The notes under the pieces were generated by a model that saw only the letters and a list, made by a program, of their open reading frames with translations, ran no database searches and was not told the origin of the DNA. Of a stretch of 64,000 bases of DNA, positions 32,664 to 45,342 are shown piece by piece (positions within the stretch are counted from its first letter, which is position 1; every line of letters begins with the position of its first letter). The translations under genes were made by a program, and so were the position numbers. The stretch covers positions 1,736,001 to 1,800,000 of the forward strand of contig VCCP01000005.1 in assembly GCA_005765155.1 (NCBI GenBank), in the 5' to 3' direction. This DNA is from Zelopaecilomyces penicillatus (lineage: Eukaryota > Ascomycota > Sordariomycetes > Hypocreales > Pseudodiploosporaceae).

Positions 32664-34664
32664 ATGACTCCCCAAACCAACACCGGTTGGAGCATCTCCT
32701 CGCTGCTGAGCATGAGCGCCGTTGCCTACGCCGTTGGGGTTGCCACATCCGACTCTGTCCAGTCCGGCTTCAAGCGAGTTTCCAGTCACAACATACGAGC
32801 GTTTTTTGGAGCGCCACCCGCGCTGGAGTTGCTTCATAAGCTGCCTAGTCAGGCTCAGGTTGTAGATCCAGCCTCTTTTGCTGTAATCCCAGGTGTCCCG
32901 CCGCCATCTGTAGCAAACATCTCCACGGTCGGTTCTTCCCAGTTCTATGAACTCATTGGGATGATGATGTTCATTTTCTATAGTCCTGCCGCTGCTGACA
33001 TTGATTGAACTATAGAACTTCATCCCTCCTGGATTCACCCTCGATGGCATGAAGGCAAAGCCCTTCCACATCTACCACCCCGACTTTATGGCCATAATCG
33101 GATCCGACCCTACGCTGACACTTATAGCCGATTCTGGCACCAATCCCTTGTTTCATGAAGCTGTCACCTGGTATGTTTAGCTCGCATTCAATGTTCCACC
33201 ATGTAGGTACATGACCGACATTCTTACATCACGTCCCTTCACTAGGTACCCTCCCACAGACGAAGTCTTTTTCGTCCAGAATGCCGGAGCCCGCGACGCT
33301 GGAACGGGGCTCAACAAGTCTGCCATCATCCAGAAAATATCCCTCAAAGAAGCCATGCCGCTATCCCATGAGCGCAATGCAACTGGAAAGGTCAAGGTTC
33401 ATGTGATTCCCAGCCAGCCTGCTGTCATCAACCCCAATGGTACGAGAGTGAAGCTGTCTCTGACAGACTACTGAGAACGTTCTCAAATTTATTACATGGT
33501 TTAAAGCTAACAGCTGCGTGATTACACAGGGGCCACTAACTACAAGGGAAATTTACTCTTCACCGGCGAAGGGATGGGCGCAAACATTGCGCCTACTCTA
33601 TATGCTGTGAATCCAGTCTCGCCTTACAACACAACAGGTGAGTCTATTCTTTCCTCAGCGTTTCTAATTAATTCATCATTTCAGCACACTAAAATGTGAT
33701 ATACCAATCAAACCAGCTCTCCTAAATAACTACTTTGGCCGTCAATTCAATTCGCTTAATGACGTGGCCATCAACCCTCGCAACCAGCACATCTACTTTA
33801 CCGACGTGACATATGGCTTCTACCAAGACTTTAGGCCAACACCCGGCCTGCCCAATCAGGTATATCGACTTGATCCCAGCACAATGGCAGTCACCGTTGT
33901 GGCGGATGATGTGAACATGTGCAATGGTTAGTCTCCCCATGCCGTTTTTGTTGCTACGCAGAATATGCCTTGGCTTGGCTCAATTGAGAGAAGGCGGATA
34001 TTTTGTGGGATAATATTTTAACGTTTATTGATTCAAATTTAGGGATTGCTTTTTCTCCTAACGGTCACTTTGCCTATGTGACTGATACGGCAGCGGGCCA
34101 CGGCTTCTATGGATACGACAACGCGAGACCAGCTACAATGTAAGTGAACATCCGTCCAGGATATTAGTTTCAGCTTCAGCAACGCAAGATCTGACACACT
34201 GTGCCAAAATGCCATAGCTATCGATACGTTGTTGCGAGAGATGGAACGTTTGAAAGCCGCAAGGTCTTTGCCTACGCTTCTCCTGGCCTCGCAGATGGTT
34301 TGTCCGCCCGTCCATTCCATTTATTCCCCTCATTGATCGTTTGTTTGGCAATATTTTGAACACTCAATGACCACAGTAATGCCCTTGATATTTCCCCCCT
34401 CTCCAACTTATATGACATGGTGGCATGATGGATCGCTAACGTTTGGGGGTAACAGGAGTTCATACAGACTCCGAGGGCAATGTCTATTCAGGCTGTGGCG
34501 ACGGTGTGCAAGTGTGGAATCGTTTTGGCACACTTCTAGGCAAGATATTTCTGGGTACCCCTTCAGCTAACTTTCAGTTTGCGGGAGACGGGCGGATGGT
34601 CATTTGTGCTGGAACATTCCTTTATTATGCTACCTTGGCGGCAAAGGGAGCTCCAATTTCATAG
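32664..34664 (+). CDS. Lactonohydrolase / gluconolactonase-like secreted protein
   Basis: Eight exons with consistent phase (32664-32927, 33016-33170, 33246-33439, 33530-33637, 33717-33926, 34043-34139, 34218-34297, 34456-34664) give 438 residues. The first donor is the least certain. An N-terminal hydrophobic segment (SSLLSMSAVAYAVGVA) suggests a signal peptide. The beta-propeller of the SMP-30/gluconolactonase/LRE family is clear: PTDEVFFVQNAG, NYKGNLLFTGEGMG, FNSLNDVAINPRNQHIYFTD (the metal-binding SLNDV/TD strand), NGIAFSPNGHFAYVTDT and GVHTDSEGNVYSGCGDGVQVWN. Fungal relatives open sugar or aromatic lactones extracellularly using a divalent cation. A predicted sugar transporter lies convergently 276 bases downstream, so a link between lactone hydrolysis and sugar uptake is possible. 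No damage was seen. Confidence 0.9.
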
Positions 34665-34940
34665 TGTAAACACGGACTGGATAAAACGCAGAGAAGTTTC
34701 TGGTTTTGGAATTTGCTTCTACTGGAGGGATTTATGAAGTTTCAAGGTTAATGTGTTCAAAACAAGGGTTGCTATTTATGTAGCTGTTTAGCTTGAGCAT
34801 AACCAAATGATTGATACGATGCCCAACTCCTAATTTAACAGACGTAAGTGTAATAAATGCTAAACTCCATCCCTCCAGTGTTACCATGCAATAAAAATTT
34901 CATGTGGTTACTCTTCCTCCTTGAACACTGTTACTGGTAT
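34665..34940. other. Convergent intergenic region
   Basis: A short 3'-3' spacer, AT-rich, that should contain both polyadenylation regions. Confidence 0.5.
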
Positions 34941-36773
34941 TCACACGTGCTCTTGATGGGAAGGTCCACTGTGCCCATCCCCTTTCGAAAGAGAGCGACC
35001 AGTAGCATCACCAGTCGATGATTTCTCGCTATCATTTGGTCCAGCCGCGTCAAGGTCGACACCTGCTTTCTTCCGAATTGCCGCCATGCGCTCAGGTGGT
35101 GGAGGAACCCATTTCGAACTCTTCCACGGCGTAACATGCTCCAGGTACATTGTGTCAATCTCCTCCAGCGTTCGCCCCTGGCCTTCAATCACGAAAAAGT
35201 AAATCAAGAAGACTGCAACTAGGTTACAGGCGGCGAAGACGTATCCGTACCGAAAGTCAATCTTCTTAGTAATAAAGGGCGTGAAGAAGCCAATGCAGAA
35301 ATTCCAGATCCAGTTGCTGGCGGTGGAGAGAGCCATGCCCTTGGCTCGATATCGCGAGGGGAAGATCTCGGCCTGAATCGTCCAAATCATCGGGCCCCAA
35401 GTAGTGGCGAAGCCAAGGATGAAGAGGCATGCAAAGACAATCAGGACGACGCCAGCAGTTGGTGTGTTTTGCGGCTCCTTAAGGTCGAGTTTGAAGTGGC
35501 CAACCGATGCAAAGATGAGAAAACAGATAAACATCCAAAATGCACCCGCCATGAGCGACTTGCGCCGGCCAAAGTGCTCAACCATATATAGACCGATAAA
35601 AGTAACAGCAAAGTTGATAGTGTTGAGGATGATTTGCGTGATAAAGGAGTCGATCTGTACAGAGCGGAAGATGGTCGTTCCGTAATAGAAGAAGTAATTC
35701 GCACCAGTCAGCTGCTGGAACATCTGCAACAAAACACCAAGAGCTATACGGTAGGCCATCCGCGGCGCTTTAAACATGCCGATGAACTCGTCGATGGGAC
35801 CGGCTTTGACATTACTCTCGGCACGCAGCTTGCGCTCGATTTCTTCGACCTGGGTATGGATAGCCCAGTGGTTTGGCGTTGCACCATACACCTTGCAGAG
35901 CGTTTCTGTGGCCCGTTCGGAACGGCCCTGTCTGAAATCGAAGCGAGGCGTCTCGGGGAAGAATAGAATCCCTACGCCAAGGATGATGGTCCAGAGCCAA
36001 CCCAGACCAATGACGATTCGCCAGCTGGCTGAACTCTGAGACTGGTGCTGAACAGTGCCGTAATTGAAACATGCGGCGAGAAAGATACCCATGGTGATAA
36101 ATAGCTGGTACGCACAGACAAGCGCTCCACGTATCCAAGCTGGAGCTGTCTCGGCCTGGTACATGGGGACCAACAGACTCAGCGCGCCAACACCAAAGCC
36201 TGCGATCAAGCGGCCGATCATGATCTGGTACCAGGCCCTGGAAGCGGCGATTTGAACAACAAAGCCGATGGACACGATGAGGCTCCAGAATGAGATGGAG
36301 GCGCGACGGCCAATCCGGTCCGCCACCGGGGCACCGACAAGAGCGCCAATCAGGGTACCAATAGAGAGGAGGGCGACGATGAGCCCGGAGCGGACGTTGC
36401 TAAAGTACTTTGTGCCGTCCGCGTGAGCCTGGCCAAAGCGATCGAGAAAGTCGGGCATCTCAAGGAAGCCTGAGATTTGACCAGTATCATAGCCAAAGCT
36501 AGGATGTTCAGTCAGCAACTAACCTCACACTAAAAAACATTTTCATATCCTGAGGAGGAGGAATTGGCGAATAAGGCTGTGCAAAAAGTAGCCATGACAT
36601 ATGACTTACATGAGACCTCCCATGGACACCAGCACTCCCATAGCCAAAGATCGCAGAGACAGAAGCGGCAACGGTGAGTAGTCTAACCCATCAACAGAGG
36701 CCCGAGCCTCGGGCTTGCTCTTCTCCGACGCTGGGTCATGTTCGTCGAAACGAACAGTCATGAACCCTTTCAT
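34941..36773 (-). CDS. MFS sugar transporter (hexose-transporter family)
   Basis: Exons 36773-36610 and 36498-34941 give 573 residues starting MKGFMTVRFDEHDP; a second Met four codons later is an alternative start. Twelve hydrophobic helices are visible with sugar-porter signatures: FGYDTGQISGFLEMPDF after helix 1, ADRIGRRASI between helices 2 and 3, VPMYQAETAPAWIRG, PETPR at the end of helix 6 (FFPETPRFDFRQGR), FQQLTGANYFFYYG in helix 7, GRRKSLMAG, and WGPMIWTIQAEIFPSRYRAKGMA with EGQGRTLEEID near the end. The soluble C-terminal tail of about 70 residues is Ser/Gly-rich. The QQLTGANYFFYYG motif is typical of monosaccharide:H+ symporters and facilitators in the plasma membrane; the exact sugar cannot be told. 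It converges with the lactonohydrolase gene. Confidence 0.92.
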
Positions 36774-37785
36774 AATGAGGGTGTTATTCGTGAGCCGTAG
36801 GGCTGCAGGCCAGTTGAAATGGGCATATAATGGTGTTTTAAAAAAAAAGAAGACCTCTAGAGATGAGAAAAGTCTTGAGCAAACGAAACAAACTTATCCC
36901 GGACCGATACCTAGAGATCTATCTATTTCTCTCTCCAAATTAAAAAAAAAAGGAGAAATGCATAGGGATATAAATGGAAGTGCCATTCAGAGTTATTATT
37001 CATTCATGGATCTACACAGCTAAGCTGCTCATTCTTTCCAACTGCTCACTCCCTGCGTCACTCTCTTCGGCACTTGTCGTCATCGTCCAACACTCACGCG
37101 CTAAACGTATGGTAAGACAAACATGGCATGGGGGGTGTCAGTTGAAATCCTTGCTTTGGGTCCTCCCCCCGCGTTGAAATCTCACAGAGAAATGGCTGGT
37201 GATAGGCCAAGACCGGAGATCCGGCACGGATGGGACTCCACTGTAGTTCTGCAAGCGCCGTTGGCTTTCGGTCCGTTCGGGCCCTTCGACTTGATGACAT
37301 CACCGGGTCGAGGGGCTACACGATGCCGGAGCGCTCGGCCATTTACTTCTTACTCTGTCCCCAAACCGATTTCTCACCTAGTTCATGGCTAGGTCCGTTA
37401 CTGCCGAAATAGCCTAGTTATGGAATCTCCAATGTCTCATCAGACAATTGAATTGGAGCTTCCGATATGGCAGCTTACTCATAAACAACTGGAGAGGGGC
37501 TTCTTCGGTGCTTATTCGGTGTGTAAACAAGGATCAATATTGGTCAGTTGTAAATGAGGGATGTGCATCATCTGTCATATGTTTGTTTTCTATACCTTCG
37601 TGTGTAAATGGATACATATAAGCGCTCCTGTTACGCTCCGGCACCCTAATCTGTGCCAGTCTCTTCAAATGCCAGCTATGCAGCTCTTCATCTGTACCTT
37701 ACCAGCACAGATCGCCTTTTCCAGTAAAATCGATTCCTTTTCATCAACTCCGACCTCTATGGACGAATAAATAGTAAATCAAACC
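36774..37785. other. Intergenic
   Basis: Promoter side of the transporter and trailer side of TPS2. No gene was recognised. Confidence 0.45.
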
Positions 37786-40706
37786 CTATGCCTCAGGAAT
37801 ATGGCTCTCAACCGCGCTGGGGGCTGTCAAGTTAACCTCGCTAATTATATCCCCACTGACAGCACCTTGTACGCCCTCGACATCCCCAAGACCCGCCAAC
37901 AAGGCAACACAGTCAATGACATCCTCTGGCTCTAGAACGTGATATCTCGCTAGTGTAACCTTGGTGCTAGGACCTACTGTCACGGTAAACACCTGATTCT
38001 CGTCCAGCAGCGTGCCGGATGCACTGTTGAGGCTGCGGAACATGTCCTCGTCCGTAAAGTCATCACCTGCGCATAGGCTAAATTCGACCTTTCCAGGGTT
38101 CGGGTCCAACTGGGAAGGTTCGCCTCCTGGTCGATGGTATGTCTCCACCAAGCGCTTCGCAATCTCGCCCTTGTTGATAAATGTCGGTCGTACTTCGATG
38201 TTTGCCTTGCCTGGCATAATCTCCACTTCCCACCGTCGGGCAACACCATCGGTAAGCTCCTTATGGCACTCTCGTGACATATGGATTCCCTGCTCAGGCT
38301 CTGCCAGTCGATAGTGCCAGGTTAGAGCGCAACGCTTCCTTTCTATGAATGAGCCTATGAGAAAGAAGGATATTAGTATCTACGAGTCGCTGTTTTTTTT
38401 TGTCGTCGGACGAAACAAAAATAAAGAGAAAAGAAAAGAAAAGAAAAGAAAAATCTACTCACCCGGAACTCTATCCGTGTATTGTTGGAAAACATCCATT
38501 ACCTCAGCCTGCCACCCCATGTCCAACTTCTCAGCCAGATTAACCCATACATCGCTGTCAGGGTCTCGTAGAAAACTTCCGTGTTCGGCTGAAAAGCCCA
38601 GCTGGTGAATATTGCCAAGATGCTGCTTTAGAAATTCTTGGTCACGGCCAGAAATGATCCAGACTGCATTCTTGGGGTCAGATGCCAACAGCTTCAAGCC
38701 GTCAATGATCCGTTCCGACGGAACAGCGGCACTCGGTTCCCGGACAATCGGCGTCAGTGTGCCATCGTAATCGAACATGAAGAGACGCTTGCTTGCTGCA
38801 CGATATCGAGATAGCAGTAGAGCACGGTCGAGGATTGGTGTCGAGTGGGCAGCTTGAGACTCCCCCAGCACAGCATGGACCTTGCGAATGAATTTGTTGA
38901 TCCACGACTGTACGTTTTGGGTAGTGACATGACGATAGAGGCTGGTCTGCATCTTGGACCGCTCCTCCTCGGGCATGGTTAGTGCAGTATTGATCTTCTC
39001 AGCAACACCGCTTAGGTCCCAAGGGTTGATGTGAATAGCATCGCAGAGACTGCCTGCTGTGCCGCTAAACTCGGACAAGATAAGGGGCCCTTGGCCTTGT
39101 TTTTGACAAACAATATATTCCAAGCTCGTTGTATTCATGCCGTCACGGACAGATGTAATGAGCCCAATGTCAGCAGCTCGCAACAGGGCGAAATATTCGT
39201 CCTGGCTGAGATACTGTGGGTAGTGCTGCACAGGCGAGAACCCGAGGCTTCCGTACTGGCCGTTGATTTTCATAACAAGCTCATTGACACGGCTGGCGAT
39301 CTTGTTCTCCGGATCCTCTTTTTCGGCCTCAACACTAGTGGGCGACGTAACTTGGATGAGGACCACCTTTTCGCGCCATTCTGGGTACATCTCCAAGAAG
39401 CGCTCAAAGGCTTGCAGCTTCTGGGCTACACCTCGAACACTATCAAGTCGGTCACGACCAACAATGATCTGCTTGCCCTGGTACATCTTCTTCAGAGCAT
39501 CGTACTTGTCGTTCACAGACGCTGCCCACGCAGCAGCTTCCACCTTGGCAGCATCAATGCCAATAGGGAAAACACCGACCTGAACTCTGGCACCAAAAGC
39601 ATCGATACCGAGCGTGTCAGAAGGGAGTCCAAGGATGCGTGTGCAGCAGCTCAGAAAATGGCGAGAGTAGCTGTACGATTGGAACCCAACAAGATTGGAG
39701 CCGAGGACTCCTTCAAGCACCTCTTTTCGACGTGGAAGGCAACGAAGAAACTCGCTGCTTGGAAATGGGGAATGAAGGAAGAATGAGATGTACATATTAG
39801 GTACGCGCTGGCGCAGCATGCTCGGAAGGAGCATGAGATAGTAGTCGTGGACAATAACGACATCACCGGGCTTATACACCTCAATGATCTTGTTGGCGAA
39901 TTTTTGGTTCATGCGATGATAGTCGGCCCACTGGACACTCTCCTTGCGGCCGTCTCTTGGCTCATGCTGTTTGTAATGGAAAAGAGTGTAGAGATCATGC
40001 TCTGCATATCTCCGCCACCGTGCTTGATCCCTGAGCATGATACCCTCGCCGGTCATATCCGTCTCGTCGGCAAGCCATACCGGAATGGTGCGGATAGTCT
40101 TGCTGTGAGAAAGCTGATATTCGAGCCGGGTCTGGTCTTCCTTAGGGAGCCACAGGCCGTCAACGGGAGGCGGCGTGGGCAATCGTGTTGCCGAGTCGAC
40201 CGGAACTGGTGCAGAGAGGGCGCGTCGGGGAGCCACGCCGACAGTTGTGGTTGGCGCCTCCGTCTCTGATGGAGAGGGGAGCGCTTCACCAGGGGCTTCG
40301 ATCTCGCCAGTCCACGCAACAACGGTATGATTCCATGGCGTGGCGTCAGTGGATAGGTAGGCAAAGGAGTCGAACAGAGCGGACTGGCCACGGCGCGGCT
40401 TCAGATCCTACGGATAGTGCCGACATGGCAGGTGTTAGTGCGGTGCTCCCACATGTATGAGCAGGTCAAACAAGCAAAACGAGCAAAATGCAGAGAAAAG
40501 AGAGAGAGCAGCTTGAAGTCCCGACGGGCTCGGCCATGCTGTCCAGCAAGGTACCCCACAAAAAGCAGGAATTAACTCACCCAATCGCCGCCCTTGTGGT
40601 AGGTGAACTCGTGGGGGATATTGAATGTGGCGGAGATGATGTTGCCGGTCAGAGCGAGCTCGGAATTGGCGGCGCGGACTTCAGACAGAGACTCGCGGCG
40701 CGCCAT
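37786..40706 (-). CDS. TPS2: Trehalose-6-phosphate phosphatase (TPS2-type)
   Basis: Exons 40706-40581, 40407-38463 and 38342-37786 give 875 residues. The N-terminus has GNIISATFNIPHEFTY and the TPS2-typical LKPRRGQSALFDSFAYLS. A glycosyltransferase-20 domain follows (about residues 110-560: VVIVHDYYLMLLPSMLR, GRDRLDSVRGVAQKLQAFE, SVRDGMNTTSLEYIVCQ). The HAD phosphatase domain begins FMFDYDGTLTPIV (about 587-597, catalytic DxD) and goes on through VWIISGRD, GFSAEHGS, KANIEVRPTFINKG and CAGDDFTDEDMF. TPS2 removes phosphate from trehalose-6-phosphate in the cytosol, in complex with the synthase TPS1; its GT20 domain is usually non-catalytic. The second intron holds a pure AAAAG repeat (38425-38453). 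This is a conserved housekeeping and stress gene and marks the left border of the peptide cluster. Confidence 0.96.
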
Positions 40707-42728
40707 TGCGTCGTTTTGAAACGCACAGGCTGCGGTTTCGTGAGAGTCGTCACCGTCGCTGTCACAATCGCCTGTCACTGTTGCCCGTTGCCGTCAAGCC
40801 GTCGAGGAAGGGCGAAAGAAAGAGGGGGAGGGGTAATTTTTTTGGGTGAGCGAAAGGGCGAACGCCGGAAATCGGGAGTCAGTCCCAACTGAGCTTGGTT
40901 TAGCTTGTTTCTGTTGTTTGGCGGGGTGTTGAATTTGAAGATTTGAAGCTTGTTGCCCAGTCGCCCACCAAGAAAGAATGGAGTTTAGACAAGTACCTAC
41001 GAAATCGAACTAAGTGTTTGGGGCACAACTACAAACGGTAGGGCGACGATGATGACGGCCACAGTAACGGGAGGGGAGAAGGGGAGGATAGAAGGAGAGG
41101 GAGTAGAGAGAGGAGCAGAAGGTGAATGTGATGAGAGAATAATGAACAGCCCGCCAACCCGGAGTCGGTCCGGATAGCTAGGGCGTCGGGGGGGAGGTGA
41201 GCAGAGTGGAGAGAGGTGTTTAGTGTCTGATATCTGTTATCTCCATGCCTCTGTGATTTTATCTGTTGGTTGTCTGGCAACTGTCTAGTGTCTGTCTGTC
41301 GTGCTCAGCTGTCCATCCATCCACCTGTTTGGCAATTTCGCGCACTGAATTTGGTGGATGTGGTGATGGCGGTAGGTGGTGATCGGTGCTGACAGCTGCT
41401 GACACAGAGCCCATCTACAGCCGCTAGAGGCTAGAACTCTTAGCCCAACAAACCTGATGTTAAAGAGAGAGCATTCCATCCAGACACACACACACACGCA
41501 CACACCACCTTTAGTAGATGAAATAACCTACCGACTAATAAATTATGCTGACCGCCAAAAAAGGAATGACCGCTTTTTCCATTGTCTGCGTCACTCGTTG
41601 CGGTGTGCGTGCAGCTTTCTTGCTCCGGAGAGGTTCCACATATATCTGCCAACACATGGAACAAGGAGCTTGTCGTACGCACATACATAACTCACTGCTC
41701 GCTCCCTAGAAGCAGTTTAACAAAAAAAAAAAAAGGGGAAATAGACACGATGCAATTACGTACTACGATAACACGTTGAGATGGTATCTACAACATCACG
41801 TATCGTATCTACAGGTAATTAATTGCCTCTTCTACAACCTTTTTCGGTAGACTATATAACCTTGTTGGGTGACATGGCTCATGTACCTCCGGCATCATTC
41901 ATGTCAAGTGGTTCATGCCATGCAGCCCTGGCCAATGTCTGGACGGCCCCCCCATTGCTGCATTACAATGGAAGACACTGGAGCGTGATATCTGACCAAC
42001 ATCGATCCCTTTGTTCCGGAAACGAAACAAAGAAGAAAAGAAGAAGAAGAAAAAAACCCTCACCAGTGTAACTGCAGCTGTGGTTGGAGTCCTGGTGTTC
42101 CTCTGGCCATTCTCGGCCGTTCTCCACTAGAAAGAGGTTACATCGGCCCTTGGCATCATAGGAAGGTATCTAGATATCTACCTAAGCAATCGCATTTTTT
42201 CAACAATGCCCAATGTCTGTTATTTGCTGTTCAATATCGAATAAATACCCAATGGCCACACTACTATGCGTCGTCCTTGCTTCAACAGTTCAGCCTCCAT
42301 CTGTAAGGGGGCTGCCGAGGCTTCTGGGCTCCAGCCTCTTGCATGACGCTTCGATTACATTACTCACTCGCCTTTTACCTACTCCCAGTGGACAGAGCGG
42401 GAGTCGGTGCGTCCCGTTCCCCACATCCTCGGACGCATATATGCCTATCTATCTGGATATAGATAAGGTATCCGATGCGAATGTCAGAGGATTTGCATTT
42501 TTTTTTTATTCGAATAAGCGGTTCTGCCATCACGCCATCCATACACAGATGTATTTAGAATGACAGATTGCTGACATTCCTACTTCCGTTACATCAAGCA
42601 TCGTCGAAATCGGTATAATCATCATCGTAATTGATCTTTATTCCTCTTTTTTTGGTTCACACTACGCATAAGTATGCTCCTGTGTGTGATGTTACTGTAG
42701 GCACGAAAATGCCATATCTCATCCCCCA
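40707..42728. other. Intergenic between TPS2 and the peptide cluster
   Basis: Two kilobases without a recognisable gene. Contents are purine-rich tracts at 41040-41120, CA/TG runs near 41480-41505, and A/G-rich sequence at 42020-42060. It likely holds the TPS2 promoter. Confidence 0.45.
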
Positions 42729-43650
42729 TCACGACGGGTCCTTGCTCTTGCTCTTGTTCTTCAACCATTCCGGAAACTCTACCCATTGATGCCGTTTCAC
42801 CCACTCCAACACGGCCCCGTAATCCTTGCACGTATGCACATCATCTAGGACAAACTCGCTCAAGTCCTTTGTTGTGACGAGAGTTAGGTCCGGATGACAC
42901 AACAGCTGATGTCGCACGTAGTCCAGGCAATGTAGCATGTGCTTCTCGTTCCACTCTGGGGGATCATCGCGACGCACAAGGTTCTCGCGGATGGAATTCT
43001 AACACAATAGAAGAAGAAAAGGTGGTTGGTTGTCAGCAAATCAATTCTTTCACCTCCGTAATAAATGCAATAGCAATAGAGCTTACAAGACAATGCAGCG
43101 CGTGAAAGACGTCGACCTGGTAAATGCTCTGTGACGAGTCTGAGGGTGACATATGCGACGGCTTCAGGCCCTGCTCAAGCGCCCATTTGGTGTTGAGCGA
43201 TACAACGCCACCCGTATCGAGAAGTTCTTTCCAGTAGTGGTTTGCTTCGGGGGTGTATCGAAGCAGATCTGAGTTGTTGTGGAAACTCATTGTGGTGTTG
43301 TAGGTTCCCAGCTTCGCCAGCCCATCCAATGCTGATCCGCCAGAAGACAACGACCGTCGAGTGTTGTCGAGAATCACGAACCCAGCCACCAAGACCGCGC
43401 ATAGGAGCAGTTCAAAGCAGATGATAACCGCATGGATTGTTTTTGAGTATTTCGAGCTCTTTGTTGGGATTCTTTTCCGATCTGAGTATTCATACTTGGG
43501 CGGTAAGAGTCCTTGTTCCGCTGGATCGACCTCTGCCTCCATGTCTACCTCTGAGAGCCCGAGAGGCTTATACTCGGCGTCGGCTTTCATGGAGGGCTTG
43601 TAATGGTGGTGGTCCAGTGACTCTGGTGAGATGTGGAAAACAAAACGCAT
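42729..43650 (-). CDS. UstYa-family (DUF3328) oxidase-like protein 1
   Basis: Exons 43650-43087 and 42998-42729 give 277 residues. Architecture: a cytosolic acidic N-terminus, one transmembrane helix (IHAVIICFELLLCAVLVAGFV, abbreviated here by its ends), then a lumenal domain with the two family motifs HxxHC at His183-Ala-Leu-His186-Cys187 and His208-Met-Leu-His211-Cys212, and CKDYGAVLEWVKRHQW near the end. UstYa-type proteins act in the secretory pathway and catalyse oxidative macrocyclisation or hydroxylation of Kex2-released peptides in ustiloxin, phomopsin, asperipin and related pathways. A later Met (MKADAEYKPL) is an alternative start. It lies first in a row of three such genes near a Kex2-repeat precursor, which supports a role in modifying that peptide. 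The intron falls exactly between the two HxxHC motifs. Confidence 0.88.
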
Positions 43651-44622
43651 AAAAAAACAAGAGAAAGTCTTAATCCTATCCGATTAAATCTTTTGTCAAA
43701 GAACCATGGATTGCAAGTTTCATGCGACAGCAGCGTTCTTCCACCCGTCAGTCTCCCTTTAGTCTCCCGTCACCCAATGCCCATCCACTCTGCCATGGCT
43801 ACTACTCCATCACAGTCAGTTCTACAGTTCGGATGCTCCCACACAATGATCCTCCGAGGCCAAGGGCTCTCTCTGTAAGCCTTCCCTGTAAGTCACTGTA
43901 CATGGCTCACTACTAGTCTCCAGCACTCAATCCATGGATCCATATCCCAAAATAAGGTGTGTGGGGGTCGCTACATCCACTATAAGCGATGATCCTCCAG
44001 CGCTTGAACGCGGGCGGCTACCCCGTCTGCCCGGTGATGATGTTGCTTGAAAGCAGAGCGAGGGGTCTGGTGATAACCCGCTATTTTTCAAGAGCCACCT
44101 CTTAGCCAGAACTCGGCAAGGCGTCCCCAAATCCTCTCAAGCTCAAAACCCTGTTGATTAATTGCCACCCTTCTGAATCGATATTGCTACGTGCCATCAA
44201 GCCGCAGACTACCTAATAACCCTCCAAGTGGAGTGTCGGACTCTGGACTTGATACCCCAACCCACAATGGGTCTAGCGAAGCTCATGCCTCGTACCGCAA
44301 GCATATGTGTAAGTCGGTGACCAATCTAGGATGAAGACAGACCGGAGCTTCATGTCTATGTATCCGTGGATTTTACGGCTTATCTTTAGAGAAATGTAAA
44401 GCCTTGGAATTACGGTTTAAAAGTGGGTAAAACGAAGAAGAAAAGCGAGCCAAACGCATTGTGAATTCGTATGTGTGTGTTCGCTTACCAACTATACACA
44501 GTTTGTCTTGCGAATATTGACATCTTTGAGCGGATCAAAACTACAATTTAAGCCATTTACTTGCTAAGTAGTACATCTAAGTCTCAACAGTTACAAGTAA
44601 TGAATTGGAAAAAAAGAGCCTT
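43651..44622. other. Intergenic within the peptide cluster
   Basis: No gene was seen. It should hold the promoter of the first UstYa-like gene (43.65 kb onward). Confidence 0.5.
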
Positions 44623-45342
44623 CTATGCACACACAGGGTACTTGACAAAGATTTTAGTCCCCGAGTTCTTCATCCCCTCTGGATGTCCTCCAATCATTTT
44701 CACGCAGTGGTTGGTGTGGTGGAAATTGGCCGTATACGAGTCCAGTCCTCTGGTTCCGTTCATCATGATCCTGTGAAGTCGCTTCCAAACGTACATGCAA
44801 TGGGTTACATGCCAGTCAAACGTGGTCGTAAAGTGATGATAATCGCCTTTCCGTAGCTGGTCCATTGTGAGGTTCGTGCCGCTGTCGAGAGTATACGGCC
44901 AGTCCCGGCCCTTGTGCATGAGCAGCTCATCTTCTGCGTCCTCGTCTTCTAGACAGTTCTTTGGCAGCCACGAATGAAGCACGATACTGTAGCGACAGCC
45001 TCGGGCAAGGGCGTCTTCTGGAGAGTTTCCGCAATCTCCATGAGACCAGCTCAGTGGTAACCCAGTTTTTGCATCGGATCCCTCGCGGATCTCAGGTAGC
45101 CTCCGGTTCATGACTGTTTCTTGTGTGAAGATGAGCCTCCAGGCGGTGAAGGCCAGGATCATTGTCAAGGCCCCGAGGGAAAAGGTCAAGCCAAAGGCGA
45201 GAAACCGCCCTCGGCGAGGTTGTGGTCGAGATGGATGGAATTGTGCATCATCCTCGCTGTCGTTTCCGTCAAGCACGGAATAATTGGAGTTTGTAGCTAC
45301 CTCGGGTTTGATGAAAGGCGCAATCTCTTTGATGCGATCCAT
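44623..45342 (-). CDS. UstYa-like (DUF3328-related) protein 2
   Basis: A single exon of 239 residues. A transmembrane helix lies at about 47-70 (RFLAFGLTFSLGALTMILAF), then HGDCGNSPEDALARGCRYSI, a cysteine-containing signature of a divergent branch of the UstYa-like proteins, followed by HSWLPKNCLEDE. The HxxHC motifs are His178-Val-Thr-His181-Cys182 and His209-Thr-Asn-His212-Cys213. The overall plan (short cytosolic tail, one membrane anchor, lumenal domain with two HxxHC) equals that of the neighbours, but the sequence is far from both, so its reaction may differ. Members of this branch also occur outside RiPP clusters. Same strand as the other two UstYa-like genes, without overlap. Confidence 0.8.
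   Translation of the reverse strand: MDRIKEIAPFIKPEVATNSNYSVLDGNDSEDDAQFHPSRPQPRRGRFLAFGLTFSLGALTMILAFTAWRLIFTQETVMNRRLPEIREGSDAKTGLPLSWSHGDCGNSPEDALARGCRYSIVLHSWLPKNCLEDEDAEDELLMHKGRDWPYTLDSGTNLTMDQLRKGDYHHFTTTFDWHVTHCMYVWKRLHRIMMNGTRGLDSYTANFHHTNHCVKMIGGHPEGMKNSGTKIFVKYPVCA

Noticed and set aside
39031..39786. 251-codon plus-strand frame inside TPS2
   Set aside because: Antisense shadow of the glycosyltransferase-20 domain.
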